Shown piece by piece: positions 33,780 through 45,399 of a stretch of 64,000 bases of DNA. Within the stretch, counting starts at the first letter, position 1; each line of letters starts with the position of its first letter. The notes under the pieces were generated by a model that saw only the letters and a list, made by a program, of their open reading frames with translations, was not told where the DNA came from and made no database searches. The stretch is from Heterobilharzia americana (Eukaryota; Platyhelminthes; Trematoda; Strigeidida; Schistosomatidae), in NCBI GenBank assembly GCA_944470555.2, contig OX104134.1:111904701-111968700 (forward strand), written 5' to 3'. The position numbers and the translations under genes were made by a program.

Positions 33780-35260
33780 AGCCACTTTCAGCGTTTCGTC
33801 TAAGGTTGTGATTTCCCAATTTTCACATAACACAAACCGCCTACTATTCCCTTAATTCGATAGGTGTGAGTTGCGACAATTGAACTACGTCTTCCAGTCC
33901 ACTATGCATGTTTGCCACAAATGCGGAGTAAATATTTCCATAGCTGGTGTATTGCCTTGAATATCTTGGATAAATGGTATCGGAGGTGTTGACCTCGATA
34001 AACTGGTTCGTTTTCGAAAAGATACCCTGAATCGAACCATGAGTTGTCTTTCACAGCTGTCAAACTATTACCAAGGATGGTTGGTTGCTGCAGAATTACG
34101 GTTCTATTTGACGTATATCAGTCAGCCACATCAAAGATAGGATTAGAGGTTCTGATTGATAAATCATCTCACTCAAGCGTGTGAACCATTGAACGTTTCT
34201 GCTAGCTTGAGATGGACAAGGACGTAAACGTATAGATTCCATCATGTGTATATTGTAAAGGGTTTAAACCACCTAGCAAGCAAAATACCTTTTACCACAA
34301 TTTTGTACTTCAGAAGCAGTATCTGATAAGGAATATTTATTACTTCTGAAACCATCTCACGGGGTTTTGTCAGAAGACGGACATCTAACTTTTTATGTCC
34401 ATCTTCCATAACATTCGATCGTGGGTTATCTCATACTTTAAATGCATTCCGAAGTTGTAGTCAGTTCCTAGTGACATTTTGGCACCCACAACTGAGCGGT
34501 AACTTAGAATCGTTCTGTTGACAGCTATACTTTCCGGATCCGCAAATTGTAGGGGAAAATAAATCCCTAAAATTAATAGCCTGGGGTTCGACAAGATCCA
34601 TAGTTTTAGCGAACTGGCTAAAGTGAAGGAAGACGGTTGGGCATCCACGTCATTTGGTACGTTAGCGCGTTACGTTGCGATGCTCACACACGATCCTCTA
34701 GGCAGTTAGTCAGAAGACATTGGTATTTTGGCTACCCTATTTTGCCCTTTCATGGTGTCGCACTCGTGGGCATATTATAACTGGGAGGAATTAGTGATTG
34801 GTGTCCGAGTGCCTCAAGTTTGCATAAGGATAGTCCCTAAAACTTCTTGGTGGATCGAGCCACAACCTCGAATACCGCTGGATATCCTGAACACCTTGAA
34901 GGCTGATCATGGTTACCATTTCTCAGAACTCGTCTGTCTTTCGACTATCAGGTGGGTGCATCTCAATTGCAAATCAATGTTTATATCCGTTATTAGTCGG
35001 ATATCTCACGTAACTTGGATTAAAAACCCAACACATTTACCTATGTCTGCTCCTTCGTGACCATATACAACCGTCTTCAGTCACTCCATTAAGAGAAAAT
35101 ATTACGTTTTTATTTGCCATGTTTTGAACGCTTGAATCACTACGAAGAACCATTTAAAGTCATCAAATGACATGAAGTGTTTCATATTATCGGTCGAAAC
35201 GACAATAAAGATACTGCCGGTATCAGCTGTTTGGTAACGGTTTAACCCGATGGGGAATCG
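33780..35260 (+). pseudogene. CsRn1-type pol remnant (RNase H end to integrase), plus strand
   Basis: The plus strand reads LRQLNYVFQSTMHVCHKCGV (compare [20 protein letters not shown] in the younger element) and GVDLDKLVRFRKDTLNRTMS (compare [20 protein letters not shown]). It continues with MDKDVNV and CVYCKGFK around 34210-34270 (zinc-site end), LNTLKADHGYHFSELVCLST at 34889-34950 (compare IRNALKVDAGCTSAELVYGT) and EPFKVIK, HEVFHIIGRN at 35150-35210. Order and matches show a long-decayed relative of the 23-28 kb element in the opposite orientation. Many stops are present. Confidence 0.65.
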
Positions 35261-38200
35261 ATCGTAAACAGTACCGTTTCCTTTCAGAATAACCGACTGG
35301 ATAAAACATTTCAGTATTCAAGGGGCTTGACGAACCATACGGCGATGTTGTCACAACACAATCTCCTGCACAGCGAACGACATGTACAGATCAGCCCGTC
35401 AATTTCTCCAGACACTTGAAAACATTCTTAAATAGTTATTTGGAGTAAGGTTAAGATTGGGATAACCTTTTCCAGGGACTGGAGTTAGCTGTCTGTCAGT
35501 CACTTACAGACTGAAGAACAAATTAGTTAATCATTCAATGATGACCATGGAAATTAACGCTTATTTACGTGCTGGCGTCAGTTAGGTAACAAACTCTTCT
35601 TTTTACTTCTGCGATATATAGAAAACAGTTGTTTACGCCTGTTATTGTTGACGCTAATGAGTGCCGACGAAGTAGCTTCTTGTCTTCATCCAGGCTATTT
35701 GAAAGCACACAGGAATTTCTTGCTTCCTCGCCATAGATGCTATGAAACCTATAGAAAAGGATATGCTTATCTTGATTTAGGCTTACGCAAACATGATAAC
35801 TGAATTTTACTTGCATTTGATGTTTCAATACATATTCGAGGAAAACTTCCGCTTAACCATTAGGACCTGCTTGTAAGTGCGCTACAACGATGGATGATTG
35901 GTGACAACACACAGCTGTTGATTGTTGGAAACACTTACGAAGGAGAACTTAGATTTAGTTACGTCACAACCGATTTCTCTTATCAAAAAGGATCAGGCAG
36001 ATATACGGAGTTAAGAAAACCAATGTATAATCTACCATACATAACCAGAAATGTTAGGCATCGACTCACAAACACCATTATGCTGAATTGATAAATCTCA
36101 TCACAATGTAACCGTTACTTTTAAAGAAGTCAACAAAAATTTAGGATAAGAGGTGACAGTTATTAGACGGAAATCACTTATTGTCACTCAACAGCTGTAA
36201 GCAGATTGGAACTCATTTCCGCAGAGTAATGATGGTTTTCATGAGATAGGTCTTAGAAAATGGAACGGTCCAATCTTACCTTTCAGGTTGTCATTCAACC
36301 TCCACTGAATAACACCTACCAATCGACTAAAACAACAGATCAAGTCTGAACAGAAAGCGTGCAGATGGCCTCATGATGAGTACAGTTATCACTGATAGAT
36401 ATATTTGTGGGAGAATTTAGTGAGAGAAAAATGGTCAGTCCGAGGTATCAGTTCTTACTTCACTTAATCCTTTTCACCTTTGTGCGATTCATTCTCATCG
36501 CACACACGTATAATACTACTACTAATAACAATCACTGGCCATATTCACGGCATACTGCCATTTCGCTTTGTCCAGTTTCAGATCCACTTCCAACTAAAAA
36601 CAATTAGTATAAGCGTAGATTTTGTGCAGTTGTAGATCGAATTTCTCACGCTCGTTGATTTATTTGATATGTCACAAGTTTTTGCCCACGTGTGTATCGA
36701 GGTGGTTGGATAACTTTACGACGATATTCGTAGTCCTACAGTTTCTAGTCCTTCAATGTTAGTGATAGTTGAGTTTCCCGACTGCCTGGAATAGATGGTG
36801 CTGGGTCTCTGAAGCACTTATTCAGTTATCTAACTTCCCACCTCACTAATGTTTTACTTTAGGACCGTTACTTTCTCACCACCTGTATTGTATCACTATG
36901 AATTAATACTCGCTAACAGTGACATTTTCCCTGCCAATTGAAATATGTATCTCATTCTATATCCCAATAATTTACCGACCCCAACTATCCAGTTTGACCT
37001 CAGTATTCTTCTGGTTGAGGTTGGATTTTCAAACATTACCTAGAGCTAAGTCTTGTCCAGTATCTTGAGCGGAATTTCATATGTCCATTCCTGATATTAG
37101 CTGCACCTCATGGGATTCGAATTCCTTCCCACTTGCCCAACAATTATCGTTCACAGTGATGTTTCTTCCCTCATTTCTGAACCACCTCATCAGTGCAACT
37201 TTGTGATCTCAGCTATGAGTCACTCCCCCTACCCAATATGTAAGCGACTATGATACCATCCGGTTGCTCTTACCGAAATAAGTAGACTAGAGCTCCATTT
37301 GAACCTATTACTTTAAACTTAGGAGTGACTAAACCGATGAGCCAGACTTTGCCATTGACATGTCAGAAGCGTCTTGATAAACTCCACGGGGAGAATCATT
37401 AAGCAACAATAGTCCTCTAGCATCTTTTAACAGTCAATTTGGATCTCCTGATTTCATTGCACGAACAGATTACTGAGCGTATGTCCGGCGATATGTAGTG
37501 GAATGACCGATTTAAATTTCCCAAGTGGGAAAAGCGATCGGAAACAACACCCAAATTAGACTGCACGTCAAGCGAAGAGTGCACACTGTACTCACATTTC
37601 CTCAGGTTATATTTCATTTGCTTTTACAGTATTTACTTGCTTGTTTAACTATTTGTGGTACGAAACTGTTTGATCTCTTTGCCGATGGTCAGTAGTGCAT
37701 TCCAGGAAAAGCATTTCATCAATTTAGCGACTTAGCTATGAAGTGAGCAAGAAGTGATGTTGTTTTTCCAATTCATATTCAAGACCGATATCCATCACTC
37801 GAAACTCGCTAGTATCACTCATTACACTGTCGACATGGACATTCTGTATAGATACATCAGCATTCCAACAGTTTTTATCATTTAGCCTAGATGATGACGT
37901 TCTAGTGTCAAAAAATAATGAGCTCCAGGTCTAGGATTTCGTGGGGACATCAACTCAGATCCACTTACAAACAGCTGACAAGTGTAGACAGGAAGTGCGT
38001 ATTTACTGCACTACTGGGAAACAATAAAAGGAATATCATGGTAATACCAAGATGACCATATCAAGAGCCAGACTGCTAGTATAGTCATAGGGTGATATGA
38101 ACAAACAAGCTAAGAATGTTCGATATAGGCATAGAGGAGAAACTGTCCCAATAAAGCTTGCTTATAGTAGACGGATGTGAGGTTTACAAAGAACTAAATG

Positions 38201-39759
38201 TGCTGAAATCCTACATTTTGGCATGTCATGGAACGGGCTGCATTGTTTGTCCGACAAGTATCTTTTTATATGGTCATAAAAATCTCGGCACTATGACAAT
38301 ATAATTCCATAAGAGATTGTCAATATCATATGACACGCAGTGATACAGTATCGTTTACTGGACAACCTGAATGATTACGAGCAATAAATTTTGTTTGAAA
38401 TGTCATCCAGTAAATAATACTTCATTATTGATACCGAGGTGAAACATATCGGTGCTTCTCTCTGTAGTTATGATAACAGAGAAAAACGATTTCCACGTCT
38501 AGCCAGTTAAAATTTTTAATCAATCAAACTTTACGAACTCTTCGTTTATAATTTAAAGACAAATAAAAGTGATTAAAAAACATATCACTAGGTTTTTTTG
38601 ATATCACAATTATTGTTGTAAGATGTAATTAGAGGAATATATTAAGAATTTCCCATCGCCTATCACATTGAAATTGAGCCAATTATGAATTTAGCCCTGA
38701 ATTATTGTGACTGCATATTAAGTGTACACATCTAAATTTAATCTCGCTTCTCTTCACTTTAAGTCTGTGCACCCTGGAATGCACTAATGGATGATGTAGA
38801 CACGGATACACTAGTTTATTGGTAAAGTAGAATATTCATTCACTGCTAAATCTCACTTGAGTGGGAAATAGACGACAAGAAGAGAAAGAACTGATATTTT
38901 GGCTTTCAATCCAACTGACATATAATTTGCAGGTAGTAATTTTAGATTTTATAATTCATGAACTATGGATAACTAAATTGTCACTATTTGGGATATTTTC
39001 CTATACTCTGAACATTCTTATTTTTATTACTTAGACTCCTGAATACCTTCATTCTACATCCTGGATTATTCCTCGCAATTAAGAAGTGAGTGTGAAATGA
39101 AACTGGTTTAGACTAACTAGTTCACAGTTAAAATACTTCATATTGAAAGAGATTCCAGTAGGTTACTCCCCCCACTCCTTTCCAGAACTTATCTTTTTGA
39201 CACAAAATATACATGAGTGGTAAGCGTAGTGTAGAAACGGTACGTATGTGAGAGAATCTGACTCCAACCATATTATAAACACATGTAAATTGATGTCATA
39301 GTTCACTTGAATGTCCCATGAATGAGGTTGAAACATACATGGATAACAATGAAATGTTCATGAAAAACAATACTTTGAATTAAATAGTGTAATAATATTT
39401 CCTTCCTATGATTATTATGTTAGACCTCTTTAGCAATGACAAACAAAAGTCTGCTGCAACTTTCCGGTTACTTTTGTTCACTCAGAAAACTAATTTCGCA
39501 TATTAGTTAATCATTCAACAAAAACAAACTTCAAGTGATATGTTGTGAATTTGCGTTTGAAAAATCACAATAAAAGAATATTCTTATTAAATTCTAAGCC
39601 TTTAGATACATGGTTTCATTTTATCGGTGGCACGTAAATCATTTTGTAAGATACTAAAAAAACATGATATTTGTAAATTCTGACAACATTGGATAAATGA
39701 ACAAAATTTCTAAACCAAGACAAACATTATTCTTTGTACCCATATCCTTAGATTTAATT
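35261..39759. other. no gene recognised; intergenic 3' of the transporter gene
   Basis: AT-rich sequence with short frames only (for example 35894-36091 and 36407-36607), none with a domain. It lies downstream of the last visible exon of the transporter gene. Confidence 0.4.
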
Positions 39760-39917
39760 TTATCTCACTTGTATATTGGTAATTACAGATAAGGTGGAGC
39801 GATGTCGTAACCATGGGAACAACTCTTTTGCCACCATTAAGAGAAAAGAAATTAATGGAAGAATTGCGGCAATCAAGAAGGCCATTTGATATGAACCTCT
39901 GATATCATTGATTCGAC
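39760..39917 (-). CDS. monocarboxylate-transporter-like protein, last exon
   Basis: Minus strand. The acceptor is CTTACTAG before 39917. The exon enters in phase 1 and completes the glycine codon of the preceding exon, giving GGRINDIRGSYQMAFL, then IAAILPLISFLLMV and AKELFPWLRHRSTLSVITNI, then QVR and TAA at 39760-39762. The G(R/F)..D..GSY stretch before a final hydrophobic helix is the TM11-TM12 segment of SLC16 monocarboxylate transporters. The exon is only 158 bases and was found by reading the strand for a partner to the phase-1 donor at 41963. The C-terminal tail is short. Function (proton-linked or facilitated transport of monocarboxylates or related solutes across a membrane) is inferred from family membership only; the substrate cannot be told. 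Confidence 0.8.
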
Positions 39918-41962
39918 CTAGTAAGACATATTGTACAGTAGAAAAATATGCATTACTAATGGAATTTGAAAATGAGACGTCGAATATATTTCCTAATTCA
40001 TTATTTTTATCACTGGAACTTATTTCACTAGACTTACATTGGGAAATGCAACCATTTCCGAAAGATTTTCGTGTTGCTGGCAGTCTCTATTGATTCTTAG
40101 GTTGGCTCAAACTACATTCTCAGAATGAAAGAGCAGTTTACTAATTGTCAAGTTTTTTTGACTACTTGCCATCTATTGTATTTATCTCAATTATACGTAC
40201 CCATAATATGATGTAGTATGAGACCACTGGGACAACATAGTTCAGTTGACAACAGTTTAATGAAGTATCAATAAAATGATGAAATCTTTGTTTACCTCTG
40301 TGAATCTTAAAGTAGTCACTTACAGTTATCAATAAATTACGTCAACTTTTTTCGTATGGCTACAGGTTGAGTTGTTAGGAGAATATATTACTTGTTGTGT
40401 AGAATATCACTTAAAGTAATGATACTAAAACCAAAATATCACCAAATAAAAGGTAAAATATTTGATTGCTCACGACCATTTATCGAAGCTTCAAAAATCC
40501 TAAGTGGTGGCTATCATTGTAATTTTTTGAAAACTAAACTCTTTCGGCGAGCACATGCAGGTTCACGCAATAGGCAATGAACCATATCAATTGTGTGACG
40601 GCTAATAGTATTACTTAACTGGCTAAACTTCAATAGGTGGAGCGAGGTTGGAAAAGTAACTTACTGAGTGGAAGTCAACTGCCTAGACCAATGGACCATA
40701 ACTTCTAATAACTATGAAACTCAACCCAATCTCGATCAATATTCGAGCATCTATGAACAGAATAGATTTATTATCAACGAAAAGTGTCGTAGAATGAATA
40801 GTGGGAAATCTAACTTCATACATCACAAGCGACTTGTTGTGAAGGAAGCGGCTATTATGACTTATCAGTCTGACGATTAACAGTTTTACCTGGAAAGATA
40901 GATGTTCCACGTAAGTTTTACTGGGTATACCGAAACTGGGTTGCAGATGTCTTCAACTGATCAGTCCCGTATAGGACATTGATCTGTCTGTCAGTCTCTG
41001 ATCCATGCAAACAAAATTTATTCACAGGCAGTATCAAAGCACTCTCAAAAAGTACCCACACACTGACCAATTCAGTCCTGGGAATCAAAAATGGAATATG
41101 GTAAAACTTTCTCAAGAAATTACAATTTTGTCGATGAATGATAATTAAAAGGTGTTGTGTTTCCTTAGCAGTAGTTACTAAATTATTTTTCAAGAATGTG
41201 AATATGAAGAATACCACTGTGATTAAAATTTATTTCATTGTCAACAACAGTAAAATTTCTGTGTGCACGTTAGTGTTTAGGACACACTAGACTGGACACG
41301 AGGAACAAGGAAATAAAATCGTCATCTGATAAATCAGACGTACCGGATGCAACACCAGTTCCTGAGGCAATCCTTCAGATATTAGCGAAAGCAACTTCGG
41401 ATAAGTAAATATTAGCGAGAATGAATACCAGTAACCTGAATGAACTTATACTTACCTTCCACAATAACTTTAACAACCGTCTTTGTTTACTCTCATTTTC
41501 ATCGAAAAGTGAGCAAGTTAAAGAAAACTAATTCAAAATTACACTAGTATAAGTGTTAGTTCTGTGACTGACGTTTATATTCCACTATGTTTGCTAGATT
41601 TTCAGACATAGAAACTAAATGTTTCATTCTAATAGAATCTATTACAAACAATATCTAGTTTGTAATCTCGGAAAAGTTAGTCTCATTTCAATAGATTCTC
41701 GAAACACCTCCATGAATTCACAAACTAACGGTCACTAGTTCGCGAGTATGGTTGTGTTCAGGTAAGTAAAATGTCCTCTGGGCACAAAACAGTAGTGCAG
41801 AATTCGATTTCGAATTTTCTCAACATTGGCAAACTAAAAAACATTTATAGCCTTGACTAAAATAAGTGAGATTTCATAGGTATTTGACAACAAACACTGA
41901 TGTGGGTATTTGGAATTAAGCGACAATTCGTAAACAACAAAGGAAACGCTGAGATAACTTAC
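39918..41962 (-). other. intron of the transporter gene
   Basis: Donor GTAAGTTATC after 41963 and acceptor ACTAG before 39917, 2,045 bases. Nothing else recognisable inside; the short frames at 39908-40093, 40392-40580 and 40668-41217 look random. Confidence 0.65.
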
Positions 41963-42290
41963 CACCAATATTAGTTCCGCACAAATTCATAGCACCATTG
42001 AAGGCTAGAAATAATCCAAGCCCAGCAGACCAAAGTTCAATGCCTACAATGTCAATGATCAGCTGAGGAAAAAGTACGTATAGTCCACCATTTGAAACTC
42101 CGACAGAGAAACATGCTAGCGCCAATAGTTTTCCCTCTGGACAAGAAAACAGCTGAAAGTGTCTGGTTGAACTTTTTATAAATGATAGAGGTATGAGAGC
42201 CATACTCAATGTGCTTACGCTATTCAATAGAAGTATCATAAGAAATATAATCAAGTGAAATCGATACTTGGTGCGTTTACTTTTTTGATG
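41963..42290 (-). CDS. monocarboxylate-transporter-like protein, exon with TM8-TM10
   Basis: Minus strand. The frame reads KRTKYRFHLIIFLMILLLNS and VSTLSMALIPLSF (one helix), a loop, EGKLLALACFSVGVSNGGLY with VLFPQLIIDIVGIEL (second helix region) and WSAGLGLFLAFNGAMNLCGT (third helix), ending NIG-G before the donor GTAAGT. Order and the short polar loops fit helices 8 to 10 of an SLC16-type major facilitator. The 3' border is firm and joins the last exon in phase. The 5' border is not: the possible acceptors at 42290 (before CATCAA) and 42266 (before TATCGA) are phase 0, whereas the upstream exon ends in phase 1. A small exon between 42.3 and 44.7 kb would solve this. Confidence 0.75.
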
Positions 42291-44717
42291 CTCGTAATTT
42301 GACAAGAGGTCGGTTTGTAACAACAACAATCATCAATACCAATATTCTTACTACAATTTATGCACAAGGTTTTAACATCACCAAACTGAGATGTTATCAG
42401 ACCGAAAAACAGTTGGCCTAATGAAAAAGTGAAGAAAAATTGAGTTCATCATGACAGTTACTGCTGTTAGGAGAAGAATATTTTACAGTTCTGTAGACAA
42501 AAACGGATATTTGTTACAACCTCCAGTTAAGCGAATCGTGTTGAAAGTAGTTGAAATATAAGATAAGGGGAACTGAATACTTCATTGCTCTGTCACCTGA
42601 CAGTAATGCTAAGGCGAAGACTAAGGAATGATGAGTAATAATGAGCACCAAACCACTGTCATACACAACTTTTGGTGGTTACCTCCGACTCCTGAAATTA
42701 AAATACTGAGTATTAAATAGCATGCGAAAATTCACCGCATTCTTGAGATCATTGAGATTAATCAACACCCATCAGTGGCAATTAGTGCAGGAGCTTTAGC
42801 CAACAATATTCTTTGAGGTCAAAACACGATCTCAGAATTGTTTGTATTGGGCTACCACCGAATGTGAGAAACCATGCTAAGGCAGCGGTGATCGAAAACA
42901 GGTAATAACTTAGCATATTTACCCAAAAGTTTGAAGAATGTCTGTAAATGTTACACTGAATATTGAAAAATGACGTATATCTTAAGTTTTAAAGACAGCT
43001 GAGAACATGGGAAGCTTAGCTATGTGTCACAATAGAAAAATAAGAGACCTAGTTAAAATACAATTACCACAAAAAAGGCAATCGTTTTCATTAAAATACC
43101 GCTCAAAAGTGGTGTGATTAGGAAGGTGATCTTTCAAAGTTTTCAGTGATGTAGTGAACGCAATTTGATCAACTTTTGGTTAACATTACGCACTGCTTTA
43201 CTTCAAGCACGCCGAAGTTTGAGTTAGCAAGGTGATGCAGTTCCACTAGAAAGGACATGCTTTGTATCATTTTCAAGGGATTCAATCCAATCAAATGAAC
43301 TAAACCGAAATAGGAATTTAGAACCACCTATTGGCAATCATTTATTGATGAACAGTCAAAAAATAATTCCCAGCAACTGTTGCTTAGTTTTGTCACATAG
43401 CTTCATTCTAGGTGATGAAACTACTTCAGATCAATTAAATTTATCACTAACCCTGAATTACTTGGCTTATTTGTATAAGTGATTTTAATTTACATTCCTT
43501 TATTTTATACAGCTAAACTTACCGCCAAATACTTTATTATTGCTATGTTAGTTGTGGTGCGATCGCAGAAAAACTGCAGGGTAATGTCATCGTGCTACAT
43601 TAGTCTTCCGAGTAAATTCCTACAATCAATATAAAATGTCTGTACAGAGAGATCACATGTGTCCGATTAAGAGGGGATATACACATGGGTATAGAGGAGG
43701 AGAAAGGTACACAAAAGGATTTGATCGAAAAAATATAAGGACGCTACAGATGGTAGTCAATTTTAGTACAGGTAAGCATTAAAATATGCAGTCTGATAAG
43801 TTGAGTACAGAAGGCAGAACACATCTTATAACAGAACACTTTACAACGTTGGCAGCTGAGACTGAAAGGTTACACTTCTGTTCAGAAAAATAAAATATCC
43901 AGGTATTGTTTCAGTCAATTCTTCACTTATATGCATGTATGTACCACCACCGCTTTGAGTACCATGGTGTTTGAAAACGTCGATATTGGATCTGACATTT
44001 TCCGGTAATAACTTTGTTATAAATACGTTGCACAGTCTATCAAGCCGATATGTTCTGAAACGCATAGCGATTTTTAAACTCTAAAAAACAATTGCCCTAG
44101 TACATTTGAGGATGAAAATTTGAGATATTTTTGGCTACTGGAAACTGTAGAGTTGCGCTTGTATTTTAACGATATTCTTTATTTTGCAACTTGCTACGTT
44201 GTATCTTGATGCGATGATATGAAGTGTTACGCAGTATTGCTACATACCTTGAGGATATTGACTAGCCAACTCAAGATATCGGTTTGAACGTGTTTGTAAT
44301 AGTTTTATTTGCGACTGGTTATTCAAGTGGAGGCAGTGAATTTTGGTACACGAATAACTTTTAAAAAAACCGAATCATTACATAAACGATGAACACCTAC
44401 TTTGCAAAATGTACTCTAGTTCTCTTTTGTGATCAAGACCGAAAACCTCGCTATTTTTGGCAAGACTATTATGATGTAATTACTGATATAGAGATGCAGT
44501 CAATTTGCAATATCATCTCTGAGATTTACGTTTATCTTGATGGTAACAAATTACAATTCACTTTGGAGAGCTTTGCTCCTTTGAATATAACTCCATACTG
44601 AGTGTTTAATATTGACTAATGGTGTCAGTTATTTTCAGAAAATTATAATAGATCCTTCACTTGATGTTGAATTTTTTCATGTACATTAAAACGAATAAAC
44701 TGGTATATAGGACTTAC
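42291..44717 (-). other. intron region, probably hiding a small exon
   Basis: Runs from the firm donor GTAAGTCC at 44717 to the next coding exon. About ten residues linking TM8 to the following loop are missing from the model. No candidate micro-exon could be fixed by eye. A hydrophobic reading TPLLSGILMKTIAFFVV near 43060-43120 has the wrong phase. Confidence 0.5.
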
Positions 44718-45156
44718 CAAATAACAAACCGAATCCGATTAAAGATAGTAACCATGAAATATCATCATTGCTTACAGATCCGATTTGCTGTTCTTGATTC
44801 AAGTAGGTTAAAGTGGATAAAACATAATCATAAATGAATGTCCACGGTATGACAACGCCAGCACCAGTGATACCGTTTGCCATCACATAAAATATGAAAT
44901 TAGAATTTTTCCATAATTTTGGTGAGAATAATTGTTTAAAATTAGCACTGAGAGCTTGAAAAAATTGTGGGCATGCACATAACTGTAGTTTACTAGCACT
45001 ATTTAGTCCACCTGCCATTTCCTCTTCGATGATAACTTGATCACAGTCATTTAGGTTTGTAGTTATGCTGTTTGACTGATATGGTAGTAAGTGATATGTT
45101 CCAAAACGGCATAATGATGAATGCACAGACAAAAGCGAAGTAAACTCCAGAACTGC
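44718..45156 (-). CDS. monocarboxylate-transporter-like protein, exon with central loop and TM7-TM8
   Basis: Minus strand, acceptor TATTACTAG before 45156, 439 bases, phase 0 in and phase 1 out. The first half is a polar segment (AVLEFTSLLSVHSSLCRFGT, NDCDQVIIEEEMAGGLN), as expected of the long cytoplasmic loop between TM6 and TM7 in SLC16 proteins. Next comes QLFSPKLWKNSNFIFYVMAN, a common entry to TM7, and GITGAGVVIPWTFIYDYVLS. The exon closes with NDDISWLLSLIGFGLLFG, the start of TM8, at donor G|GTAAGT. In family members this region reads similarly, with a substrate-facing aromatic and proline in TM7. The phase-0 start matches the alternative donor AAC|GTAAGT of the upstream exon. Confidence 0.8.
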
Positions 45157-45399
45157 CTAGTAATATTTGAACCTATATAGAGTTTAGCGGCGACAGTAGA
45201 GAAAATTTTAAAATGTTAATAAATTGGATTTTTTACACCTTAAATGATGACTTAAATAACTGCAAACTGTGTGATAAATGTCGCATTTCGCGTCCATTCT
45301 CTTTACAATCAATCTGTTTTTATCATACTGTTTTGAAAAATAACGCGTGAACATGCCATATCATATACACCTTTATCTTCTGTTTTCTGTCTTAAAAAA

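Noticed and set aside
43055..43125. Hydrophobic minus-strand reading as the missing transporter exon
   Set aside because: A possible donor exists, but the available acceptors give the wrong phase to follow the exon ending at 44718.
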